Both the position numbers and the translations under genes were made by a program. A DNA stretch of 12,286 nt from Hellea sp. (GTDB taxonomy: Bacteria > Pseudomonadota > Alphaproteobacteria > Caulobacterales > Maricaulaceae): assembly GCA_020628635.1 (NCBI GenBank), contig JAHDEU010000028.1, forward strand, positions 1 to 12,286, given 5' to 3'. Under the pieces are notes generated by a model. That model saw nothing but the letters and a program-made list of their open reading frames with translations, made no database searches and was not told the origin of the DNA. Each line of letters opens with the position of its first letter. The first letter of the stretch is position 1. Below, piece by piece: positions 1 through 6,784 of the stretch.

Positions 1-624
1 CCCAACGGCGCGGGCAAATCCACACTGCTGCAGACCCTGTCCGGCGCGTGGCAGCCTTACGCCGGCGAAGTCCGTCTGGGCGGCCGCAACCTGCATGCCT
101 GGGACAGCTCGGACCGTGGCCAGCATGTTGGCTACCTGCCCCAAGGCACGGAACTGCTGCCCGGCACGGTCGGCGAGAACATCGCCCGCATGACGGAAGC
201 CGAACCGGACGCCATTATCGAGGCTGCCAAGGCCGCAGGCGCGCATGACATGATCCTGTCCCTGCCGCAGGGCTACGAGACGCCTGTCGGCGTGCCAGGC
301 GTCGGCTCGCTTTCGGCCGGCCAGCGCCAGATGATCGGCATGGCGCGCGCTTTCTTCGGCAATCCCGCTCTCGTCATTCTCGACGAGCCGACAGCCAATC
401 TCGACCCGCGCTCGGTCTATCACACCATCTCGCGGCTCAACACGCTGGCCAAATCGGGCACGCTGGTGATCTGCGCGACCCACGACATCAAGCTGATCCA
501 GGCCACGCAAAAGCTGCTCGTGCTAGAAAAAGGCTCGGTCAGCGCCGCCGACACCAAGGCCTATCTCGCCGCGTCGCAACCCGCGCGTACCGCACGCCCT
601 GCCCTCAAAGCCGTCGGAGCCTGA
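1..624 (+). CDS. Type I secretion system ABC permease/ATPase, C-terminal part (5' end outside window)
   Basis: This is the nucleotide-binding domain of an inner-membrane ABC exporter that powers one-step secretion of a protein from cytoplasm to exterior. The window opens inside the Walker A loop (PNGAGKST, first 8 residues). The Q-loop glutamine is at residue 48 (YLPQ), the ABC signature LSAGQ at 104-108, Walker B LVILDE at 124-129 and the H-loop histidine at 161, so the visible half has a full catalytic set. The pattern YLPQ..ELLPGTVGENIARM is typical of PrtD/LapB-type secretion ATPases. The membrane domain, and any N-terminal peptidase-like domain, lie upstream of the window. The tail after residue 190 is Ala/Pro-rich and not conserved. 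The stop is 2 nt before the HlyD-type gene, so the two are one operon. The family call is firm; the substrate cannot be read from here. Confidence 0.93.
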   Translation, partial: PNGAGKSTLLQTLSGAWQPYAGEVRLGGRNLHAWDSSDRGQHVGYLPQGTELLPGTVGENIARMTEAEPDAIIEAAKAAGAHDMILSLPQGYETPVGVPGVGSLSAGQRQMIGMARAFFGNPALVILDEPTANLDPRSVYHTISRLNTLAKSGTLVICATHDIKLIQATQKLLVLEKGSVSAADTKAYLAASQPARTARPALKAVGA

Positions 625-626
625 TC

Positions 627-1934
627 ATGCCTCACGCGAATTTCGAAAAGCCGTCACGCGACAAGACCGTCCGGCGCATGGCCCTGCTCTGCTTTGTCGG
701 GTTCGGCGGGTTCACCGCCTGGGGCGCGACCGCCCCGCTGGAAGAAGGCGTCGCGGCGTCCGGTCAGATCGTGGTCGAGGACGAACGCCAGGTCGTGCAA
801 CACTTCGAGGGCGGCATCGTGTCCGAGATCTTCGTGCGCGAAGGCCAGCGGGTCGAGGCCGGCGACGTGCTGGTGACGCTGCAACAAACCGCATCGCTGT
901 CGTCCCGCGACCAGATCGTGCAGGAATACGGTGCGCTGGCCGCCTCCGTCGCCCGGCTTCGCGCCCTGCAGGACAATCGTTCTGCTCCCGATTTCTCCGC
1001 GCTCGACGCGCTGGAATTGGGGCAGTCCGAGCGCACCGACATCATCCGCCGCGAAAGAGGCCTGTTCGCACAGCAGCGCTCCGCTCTCGCGGCCGACATC
1101 GACGTGCTGCAGGCCCGCATCCGATCCAGCGAACAGGTCCAGATTTCCCGCACGCGCCAGATCGAGATTGCCGAGCGCGCCCTCGCTTCCGCCCAGGCCG
1201 AACTCGACGTCATCACCGGCATGTTCGAACAACAGCTCGCCCGCCGCGACCAGGTCACCGCATCCGAGCGGCTCAAGGCGCGACTGGAAGGCGACATTGC
1301 CGCCCTCGTCAGCCAGCGCGACGACGCGCGCGCCGCCCAAGCCGACCTCACCGCACAGATCGCACAGGCCCGCGCCACATCTGCTCGCGAAACCGCCGCC
1401 TCCCTGCTGGAAACCAGCGCGCAGCTGCTCGCCGCGCAGGACCGGCTGAACCAGGCGCAGGACGTGCTCAACCGCGCCGTGATCCGCGCGCCCGTGTCCG
1501 GCGAAGTGCTCAACATGGCGTTCTCCACCATTGGCGGCGTCGTCGGCTCCGGCGAGACGCTGATGGAGATCGTGCCCGCCATCGGCGAGGTCACGGCCAG
1601 CGTGCAGATCGGCGCGTCTGATCGCGCGGCCGTTTTCGAGGGCCAAGAGGTCCGCACGCAATTCTCCAGCTACAAGGGTTGGCAGGCGCCGCGGCTGACG
1701 GGCGAGGTCATCGACGTGTCGGCTGACCTGAAGGTCGATCCGATCTCCGGCGTGTCCTATTACGAAGCGCGCCTGCGCGTGCCGCAATCGGAAATCGACC
1801 GCACGACGGACGTCAACATCCTGCCCGGCATGCCGGTCGATGTGTTCATCTATTCCGGCCAGTCGCGCACCCTGCTCGACTATCTGTTCGCACCTCTTGG
1901 AGAGTCGGTCTTCAAGGGCCTGCGGACGGGATAG
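627..1934 (+). CDS. HlyD-family type I secretion periplasmic adaptor (membrane fusion protein)
   Basis: This 435-residue protein should bridge the inner-membrane ABC exporter and the outer-membrane TolC channel. A short cytoplasmic N-terminus is followed by one membrane segment at about residues 17-34. A lipoyl-like half-motif with the pattern IVSEIFVREGQRVEAGD lies at 64-80, a long Ala/Gln/Arg-rich coiled-coil region at about 95-285, the second lipoyl half at 287-295 (IRAPVSGEV), and a beta-rich domain at 320-408. The C-terminus (LLDYLFAPLGESVFKGL) resembles the conserved end of HlyD/PrtE/LapC proteins. Length is normal for the family. The ATG at 627 has GGAG at 616-619, 7 nt upstream, inside the end of the ATPase gene. 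It is co-transcribed with the genes on both sides. Confidence 0.95.
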   Translation: MPHANFEKPSRDKTVRRMALLCFVGFGGFTAWGATAPLEEGVAASGQIVVEDERQVVQHFEGGIVSEIFVREGQRVEAGDVLVTLQQTASLSSRDQIVQEYGALAASVARLRALQDNRSAPDFSALDALELGQSERTDIIRRERGLFAQQRSALAADIDVLQARIRSSEQVQISRTRQIEIAERALASAQAELDVITGMFEQQLARRDQVTASERLKARLEGDIAALVSQRDDARAAQADLTAQIAQARATSARETAASLLETSAQLLAAQDRLNQAQDVLNRAVIRAPVSGEVLNMAFSTIGGVVGSGETLMEIVPAIGEVTASVQIGASDRAAVFEGQEVRTQFSSYKGWQAPRLTGEVIDVSADLKVDPISGVSYYEARLRVPQSEIDRTTDVNILPGMPVDVFIYSGQSRTLLDYLFAPLGESVFKGLRTG

Positions 1935-1938
1935 ACCG

Positions 1939-3219
1939 ATGCGCGCCGCTCTCACATCCATCGCGCTGCTGGCGCTCGGCATGGCGTCTCCGGCTGCCGC
2001 GCAAGCCCCGCTGCAGACCTGCCTGTCCTTTGACGCCGTGCTGGAGCTCGCCAGCCAGCGCGACCCATCGGTGGAGATCGCGCTCGCCGGAGAAGCGGAA
2101 GCGGACGCCAACATCTTGGACGCGCGCTCGCTCTACCGGCCGCGCGTGGACGCTGTGGGCCGCACGGGAATCGGCAGCACGGGCGTGGTCGATAGCGGCG
2201 TGTCCAACTCGCTCGGCTTTCGCGCTTCCCAACGCGTGCTCGATTTTGGCGATGCCAAATATGCGCGCCAGTCCGCGCGGTCCGAATTCGCCGCCGCGCA
2301 GAACGACACGCAGCAGGTCCGCATCGACGCCGCCAGCCAGGCGGGTCTGTCCGCACTGACCTATTTCGAAGCGGACGCGCAGCTGCAGCTGACGCAGCGC
2401 CGCCAGTCCTTTTTCGAGAGGCAGCTTGCCGCGACCGACACGCTGCTGGAGCTGGGCGGCGCGACCCGCACGGAGCGCGCCGCTGTCGCCTCGCAGCTAG
2501 CGGATGCCAAGAGCTTCGCTGAGGAATTGTTATTCCGCAAGGAACGCGCGCTGACGCAAATCCAGATCCAGACGGACACGGCGCAGTCGCTCTGTTCGCG
2601 CGACGGTTTCCCATCAGCCTTGCTGCGCGAGGACGCGACCGCCCCGCAGCAAGCGATTGCGCGGGCAGTAGCCAGCAATGCCAATCTCGCCGCACTGGAC
2701 GACCGCGCGGACGCCGAGGCCGCGCGGGCCAAGCGCGAGGCGCGGGCTCGCCTGCCCATCATCGACGTGGTTGCGACGGGGGCCTACTCCTCCACCAATG
2801 CGTTCGACGATTTCGAATTCCGCGACCGGATCGGCGTGGATGTGCGCGTGCCGCTCTATTCCGGCAATGCACTGGGCGCGCGCAAGCGACGCGCCTCGGC
2901 ACGAGAACGCGCCGCCCGCGCCCGCTCGCTCGATTTCCGCCGTCAGCTGACGCAGGACGTGTCGATCACATGGCGGCGCATCCGCTCGCTGAGGGAACAG
3001 CTGGAAAGCCGCCGCGAGGTGGAGCGCCAGACCCTGCTGCAATTCGAGGCCGCAGAGCTGGAGCTGGGCGCGGGCACCAAGTCCTTGCGCGACCTCGTCG
3101 AAATCCGGCTGGAATACGAGGCCGCGGGTCTGGAGCGCATCCGCACCGAAGCCGACATCGCGCGCCAGCAGCTGACCTTGCGCGCCCTGACCGGACGCCT
3201 TGCGAGAGGTCAACTTTAG
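1939..3219 (+). CDS. TolC-family outer-membrane channel protein of a type I secretion system
   Basis: This 426-residue precursor is the likely outer-membrane exit duct of the secretion system encoded just upstream. The ATG at 1939 starts a clear Sec signal peptide (basic MR, hydrophobic core 4-16, probable cleavage after residue 21, AAA|QAPL). The frame is open further upstream to 1840, but a start there would bury the signal peptide inside the HlyD gene. Two outer-membrane-efflux repeats are visible: one with YRPRVDAVG at 66-74 and the strand FRASQRVLDFG, the second with RLPIIDVVATGAYSS at 271-285 and VPLYSGNALGARKRRA at 304-319. Long helical stretches rich in Ala, Arg and Gln follow each. 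The GTKSLRDLVEIRLEYEAA segment (379-396) matches the usual last helix of TolC proteins. The gap to HlyD is 4 nt. Confidence 0.92.
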   Translation: MRAALTSIALLALGMASPAAAQAPLQTCLSFDAVLELASQRDPSVEIALAGEAEADANILDARSLYRPRVDAVGRTGIGSTGVVDSGVSNSLGFRASQRVLDFGDAKYARQSARSEFAAAQNDTQQVRIDAASQAGLSALTYFEADAQLQLTQRRQSFFERQLAATDTLLELGGATRTERAAVASQLADAKSFAEELLFRKERALTQIQIQTDTAQSLCSRDGFPSALLREDATAPQQAIARAVASNANLAALDDRADAEAARAKREARARLPIIDVVATGAYSSTNAFDDFEFRDRIGVDVRVPLYSGNALGARKRRASARERAARARSLDFRRQLTQDVSITWRRIRSLREQLESRREVERQTLLQFEAAELELGAGTKSLRDLVEIRLEYEAAGLERIRTEADIARQQLTLRALTGRLARGQL

Positions 3220-3261
3220 CCCTTTGCTAACCCTGTTCGCCAAGCCGATCGTAGTCTCTTT

Positions 3262-3293
3262 GGTGTTTAACCGGCTCGGGAAAGTTTAACACC
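3262..3293. promoter_or_regulatory. 10-bp inverted repeat with GTTTAAC cores upstream of the response-regulator operon
   Basis: The arms GGTGTTTAAC (3262-3271) and GTTTAACACC (3284-3293) are inverted repeats matching at 9 of 10 positions with a 12-nt spacer. Equivalent arm positions are 22 nt apart, about two helical turns, as expected for a dimeric DNA-binding protein. Each arm holds TTAAC, the half-site core known for CtrA, the alphaproteobacterial cell-cycle regulator, but the spacing is not that of the classical TTAA-N7-TTAA box. The element is in the only sizeable gap between the TolC gene and the next gene, and no T-run follows, so an operator or promoter region is more likely than a terminator. 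The function is inferred. Confidence 0.45.
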
Positions 3294-3295
3294 GG

Positions 3296-4561
3296 TTGTG
3301 GGGCCGGCCTGCTTGGGAATGGGACCGATTGTTGGGATGGGCTGAAAACAGCGCCCGGCCGGACTCCGTCAGCCAGTACTATCTGGCCTATCTGGGGGAA
3401 GCGGCCGAGACCGTCGAGAGCGCGATCGCGCGTCTCGAACGCTGCGAGCTGGCAAGCCGCGTGACCGATCCCGCATGGGCGTCCGCCACCGACATCGCCC
3501 ACCGCATCAAGGGCAATGCCGCCATGTATGACCAGGCCGATCTGGGACTGGCGGCCGAGCGGGTCGAGCGCGCCATGCGGTCGCGCACATCACCCTCTGA
3601 TACCGCAGACCGGCTGAATACACTGCGCGGCTTCGCCCAGCACATCCGCATGACCTGCGCCGACATCCGCGCGGATCAGCACGAGACCGACGACGTGCCA
3701 GAGCCTGCTCTCTCCGCACCCCGGCCGCCTGCTCTGCCCCAACCCGTGCGCGAGCCTTCCCCAGAACGCGTGGCTCCCGCCGCGCCGAAAGCCTCCGGGT
3801 CGCGCCGAAGCGTCGTCATCGCCTATCGCGATCCGTGGGTGAGCGAGCTGGTCGCGAGCATGTTCGATCCCACGATCCAAGCGAATTCCGCCTCCACCCC
3901 GCAGGAGCTCATGCAGCTCGTGAGCAGTGTTGGCCCCGACCTCGTCATCATGGAGGACGGTTTCGACACAACCGACACGCAAGCGGGCGAGGACGGCACG
4001 ACCCAACTGTTGCGATCGGTCGTCAGCCACCCTGCCCTGCCGGAGGTGTTCGTCGCCTTCCAGCCCAACTCGCCCGCCCGCATCGCCAAGGCTCTGTCCA
4101 TGGGCGTGGTCGGGTTTTCCGAGGACCCGCTGGACGTGCTCTCCCTGTCGGAATTCGTGAATGCGCGCTTCAAGGACGAAGCACCCACCGTGCTCGTGGT
4201 GGACGACGACCCGGTCGTGCGCGACCTGCTCACCCGTATCTTGGGCAGTGCGGGCATCGAGGTGCTGACCGCGGGCGACGGGCTGGAAGCGCTCGATGTG
4301 CTGTCGGATGTCACACCTGACCTCGTCCTGCTGGACCGTTTCATGCCGCGGTTGGAAGGCGGCACGGTTTTGTATGAGATCCGAAACAAAGTTAACCTAA
4401 AGTCCACCCCTGTGCTGATACTGACCGCCATGGCCAATCAGGGTGAGGCCAAGAGCTGGTTTGATCGCGGCGCGGCCGATTTCATTCCAAAACCATTCGA
4501 TCCCGAAGAAGTGTTGATGCGGGTGCGCCGCCACCTGGGGGCCAAGAACAAGGTAGCCTGA
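3296..4561 (+). CDS. Hpt / pseudo-receiver / receiver fusion response regulator
   Basis: A 421-residue (maximum) signalling protein with no DNA-binding or enzymatic output domain. An Hpt-like module at about 25-125 has the phosphotransfer motif H69-R-I-K72-G73-N. A Pro-rich linker follows (134-165). The first receiver-like domain (172-290) has lost its key residues: IAYRDP replaces the acidic pocket, Glu220 sits at the phospho-acceptor position, Phe255 replaces the Ser/Thr and Glu276 the Lys. The second receiver (297-416) is canonical: D303-D305, phospho-acceptor D347, T377 and K399 (PKP). It probably acts as a phosphorelay hub controlling the export/synthesis genes behind it. No in-frame ATG lies near the 5' end. 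The given coordinate is a TTG at the limit of the open frame and has no ribosome site. A TTG at 3332 with GGGA 7 nt upstream is a better start, so the true protein may be 12 residues shorter. The gap to the next gene is 2 nt. Confidence 0.85.
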   Translation: MWGRPAWEWDRLLGWAENSARPDSVSQYYLAYLGEAAETVESAIARLERCELASRVTDPAWASATDIAHRIKGNAAMYDQADLGLAAERVERAMRSRTSPSDTADRLNTLRGFAQHIRMTCADIRADQHETDDVPEPALSAPRPPALPQPVREPSPERVAPAAPKASGSRRSVVIAYRDPWVSELVASMFDPTIQANSASTPQELMQLVSSVGPDLVIMEDGFDTTDTQAGEDGTTQLLRSVVSHPALPEVFVAFQPNSPARIAKALSMGVVGFSEDPLDVLSLSEFVNARFKDEAPTVLVVDDDPVVRDLLTRILGSAGIEVLTAGDGLEALDVLSDVTPDLVLLDRFMPRLEGGTVLYEIRNKVNLKSTPVLILTAMANQGEAKSWFDRGAADFIPKPFDPEEVLMRVRRHLGAKNKVA

Positions 4562-4563
4562 CC

Positions 4564-5706
4564 ATGTCGCCAAGCCGGACCCGCACCGCTCTGACCATGA
4601 CGGCGCTGGGTGTGTTCAGCTCGGCCCTGCCGTCTCTCGCCCATGCCAATGACGTTCACGTCCAGGCGATGACCCTTGTCGAGACCAAGGATTTCGACGG
4701 CGCGCTGGAGCTGCTCTCAGCCGAGGACGCTGCCCACCGCTCCGAATACGACCACCGCTTCCTGCGCGCGCGCCTGCTGGCTTGGGACGGGCAGCACAGG
4801 GACGCCCAGAGCGAGCTCGACGCGCTGATCGCGGAGCATCCCGGCAATCCCGATCTCGCCCTGATGCGCGGCAATGTCGCCTTCTACCAGGGACGGCTCG
4901 CCGAGGCCGAAGCCTATTTCAGCAGCATCCTGCTGCGCTTCCCGGACTATTTCGATGCCCAGACCGCGCTGGACAATGTGCGCCGCGTGCAGATTGCGGA
5001 GCGCGACGCCAAGCGCGGCGATGGCTGGCGCGTGGATGCGGGCGGCGGATTGTCGAGCCTGAGCGACGGGCTGGAGAGCTGGCGCAACCAATATGTGCGC
5101 GCCGCGCGCCGCATCGGCAATGTCGAGGCGTCTGGTTCCGCGCAGCGCTACACCCGTTTTGGCATGACCGACACATCGCTCGGGCTCGGAGCGCGGGACG
5201 CGGTGCGCGGCGGTCTGGATTGGAGCGTGCAGGCCGAAATCACCCCCGACGCCGACTTCCGGCCTGAATGGAGCGCGGGCGGCACGGTAGGTCACGTTTA
5301 TGCGCTGGAGGACGGTACGGTGCTCCATCCCAGACTGACCTACCGCTATGACGAATATGGCAACCAGACGATCCACAACGTCTCGCCCGAACTGACCGCC
5401 TATCTGGAGAATGGCGTGGAGCTGACGGGACGCCTCATCGGATCCATGCCGAGCGAGGAGGCCGACCAGCTCGGCTGGCTGGTCATCGGCGGCGTGCCTC
5501 TGTCTGATCAGGTCTCTGCGCGGCTCGGCTATGCGCGCGCGCCCGAAGCGATCAACGGCGTCACGACCACGACGTCGAGCGTGTTCGGCGGCGTTTCCTA
5601 TGCGGTGACCGACGACGTCAAGGTGGGCGTGGATGTAGGCCATGACGCGCGCAAGAACAGCTATAGCCGCACCCACGCCAATGTTTCCGTCAGCTACAAG
5701 CGCTAG
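4564..5706 (+). CDS. YaiO-family outer-membrane beta-barrel protein with N-terminal TPR-like region
   Basis: A 380-residue precursor with a signal peptide (probable cleavage after AHA, residues 26-28). Residues 31-145 form helical TPR-like pairs: a motif around DFDGALELLSAED, then LLAWDGQHRDAQSELDALI, then MRGNVAFYQGRLAEAEAYF. From about 154 to the end, the sequence alternates polar and aromatic/hydrophobic residues with Gly-rich turns, as in a beta-barrel of the YaiO type. The family is known from E. coli yaiO, which lies beside a glycosyltransferase gene (yaiP). The same pairing here suggests a role in polysaccharide passage or anchoring at the outer membrane; that role is inferred. The chain ends in SVSYKR rather than a terminal Phe. 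The ATG follows the regulator's stop by 2 nt, so translation is probably coupled. What the TPR part binds is not visible. Confidence 0.82.
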   Translation: MSPSRTRTALTMTALGVFSSALPSLAHANDVHVQAMTLVETKDFDGALELLSAEDAAHRSEYDHRFLRARLLAWDGQHRDAQSELDALIAEHPGNPDLALMRGNVAFYQGRLAEAEAYFSSILLRFPDYFDAQTALDNVRRVQIAERDAKRGDGWRVDAGGGLSSLSDGLESWRNQYVRAARRIGNVEASGSAQRYTRFGMTDTSLGLGARDAVRGGLDWSVQAEITPDADFRPEWSAGGTVGHVYALEDGTVLHPRLTYRYDEYGNQTIHNVSPELTAYLENGVELTGRLIGSMPSEEADQLGWLVIGGVPLSDQVSARLGYARAPEAINGVTTTTSSVFGGVSYAVTDDVKVGVDVGHDARKNSYSRTHANVSVSYKR

Positions 5707-5722
5707 CGCAACCACCTTGCAG

Positions 5723-6784
5723 ATGCCGGGCATCCCGCTCGGTTTCGTGAGCGTGGTCGCGGGGCTCAGCCTCGCCATGATGTTCATCGCCGTCGTGAGC
5801 TGCCTCCTGATCATCGCGCGCCGCGTGTCACTCAATCGCTATCTGGACCAGCGCGAGCAGCGCATGGAGACCTTCCGCACCGCGCTGGGCGAACATGTCA
5901 GCCGGGCGCATTCCGAGGAGACCGAGGAAGCCGCAACTATCGCTTTCCCCGAATGCCATGTGTCGGACATGTCGGAAATACTGCTGCATTATCTGCGCGT
6001 GCTGCGCGGATCACAGGCCGAGCACCTGCGCCAACTTGTGACCGATCAGGGTTGGGAAGAGGCGATCGCGCGCAGCACGGCCCACGGCACGCGCGGCGCG
6101 CGCATGCGGGCTTTGAGGGTGCTGTCCTATCTGGAAACGTCGGAGTCGCTGCGGATCATCCACAGCCACCTGGGCTCGGACCAACCCTATGTCCGGCTCA
6201 CCGCCGCACGCGCGCTGGTCCGCCGCGACGCGACACTGTTCCTGTCCAGCATCGTCGAATCCTTCTCCGAAGTCTTCCCGGAACAGGTTCAGGGCCTTGC
6301 CGAATTGCTGTCCGGATTCGGGATGCAAATCACGGACGAGCTCGAGGACATGGCCGCGCGCACGGACCGGCCCGTCGTGCTGGCCGCCTGCTTGGAAGCG
6401 CTGATCCTGTCACCGCCGGCGCGCACGCGGCTCGACCTCTGCGCGCTGATGGAGCACCCGTCCGAGGACGTGCGCGCGGCCGCCTGCGCCCTGTCCTGCA
6501 TCAGCGAGCATCCCGGCGCGGGCGACCCGTTGCGCATTGCGCTGTCTGATGACGCGCCCAAGGTCCGCCTGCGCGCGGCCAAGGCGGCCTGCGAGAACCG
6601 CGAGAGCGGCGTGGTCGGCGAGCTCTACGGGCTCGCCCGCGATCCGATCTTCTGGGCGCGCTATTGGGGTTTCCGCGCGATCTGGGCCACCGGCGCGGCG
6701 GGGCGTCAATTCGTGGACAGCTGCGCGGTGCGCGAACCCATGGCGGCGGACGTGTCGCTGGAAATGCGGGCCGGACATGTTTGA
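5723..6784 (+). CDS. Membrane-anchored HEAT-repeat protein
   Basis: A 353-residue protein with one N-terminal membrane helix (about residues 5-33, followed by RR) and a soluble alpha-helical body. HEAT-like repeats with the usual Asp/Val/Arg/Ala spacing are seen at about 127-170 (RMRALRVLSYL, then YVRLTAARALVRRD), 243-290 (EDVRAAACALSCI, then PKVRLRAAKAAC) and 307-324. By the positive-inside rule the repeats should face the cytoplasm. No catalytic motif is seen, and repeat scaffolds of this kind usually bind other proteins. Lying between the YaiO and glycosyltransferase genes, it may assemble or regulate the synthase; this is inference. The ATG at 5723 places the membrane helix at the very N-terminus. 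Earlier in-frame starts would overlap the YaiO gene by up to 65 nt. There is no clear ribosome site, so translation may be coupled. The 3' end overlaps the next gene by 8 nt. Confidence 0.8.
   Translation: MPGIPLGFVSVVAGLSLAMMFIAVVSCLLIIARRVSLNRYLDQREQRMETFRTALGEHVSRAHSEETEEAATIAFPECHVSDMSEILLHYLRVLRGSQAEHLRQLVTDQGWEEAIARSTAHGTRGARMRALRVLSYLETSESLRIIHSHLGSDQPYVRLTAARALVRRDATLFLSSIVESFSEVFPEQVQGLAELLSGFGMQITDELEDMAARTDRPVVLAACLEALILSPPARTRLDLCALMEHPSEDVRAAACALSCISEHPGAGDPLRIALSDDAPKVRLRAAKAACENRESGVVGELYGLARDPIFWARYWGFRAIWATGAAGRQFVDSCAVREPMAADVSLEMRAGHV

Noticed and set aside
1840..1938. Upstream extension of the TolC gene
   Set aside because: It would lie inside the HlyD gene and place 33 residues ahead of a clear signal peptide starting at 1939.
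654..2114. Long open frame on the minus strand opposite the HlyD and TolC genes
   Set aside because: It is antisense to two well-supported genes, is rich in Arg/Ala/Gly without motifs, and arises from GC-rich codon bias.
3262..3293. Classical full CtrA box or intrinsic terminator
   Set aside because: Spacing between TTAA cores is 15 nt rather than 7, and no T-run follows the hairpin; kept only as an inverted repeat with CtrA-like half-sites.
4392..4397. TTAACC half-site within the regulator gene
   Set aside because: A single 6-nt match inside coding sequence with no partner site is expected by chance.
5642..5722. Upstream extension of the HEAT-repeat gene
   Set aside because: It would overlap the YaiO gene by 65 nt and add a Thr/Ala-rich segment before the membrane helix; the ATG at 5723 puts that helix at the N-terminus.
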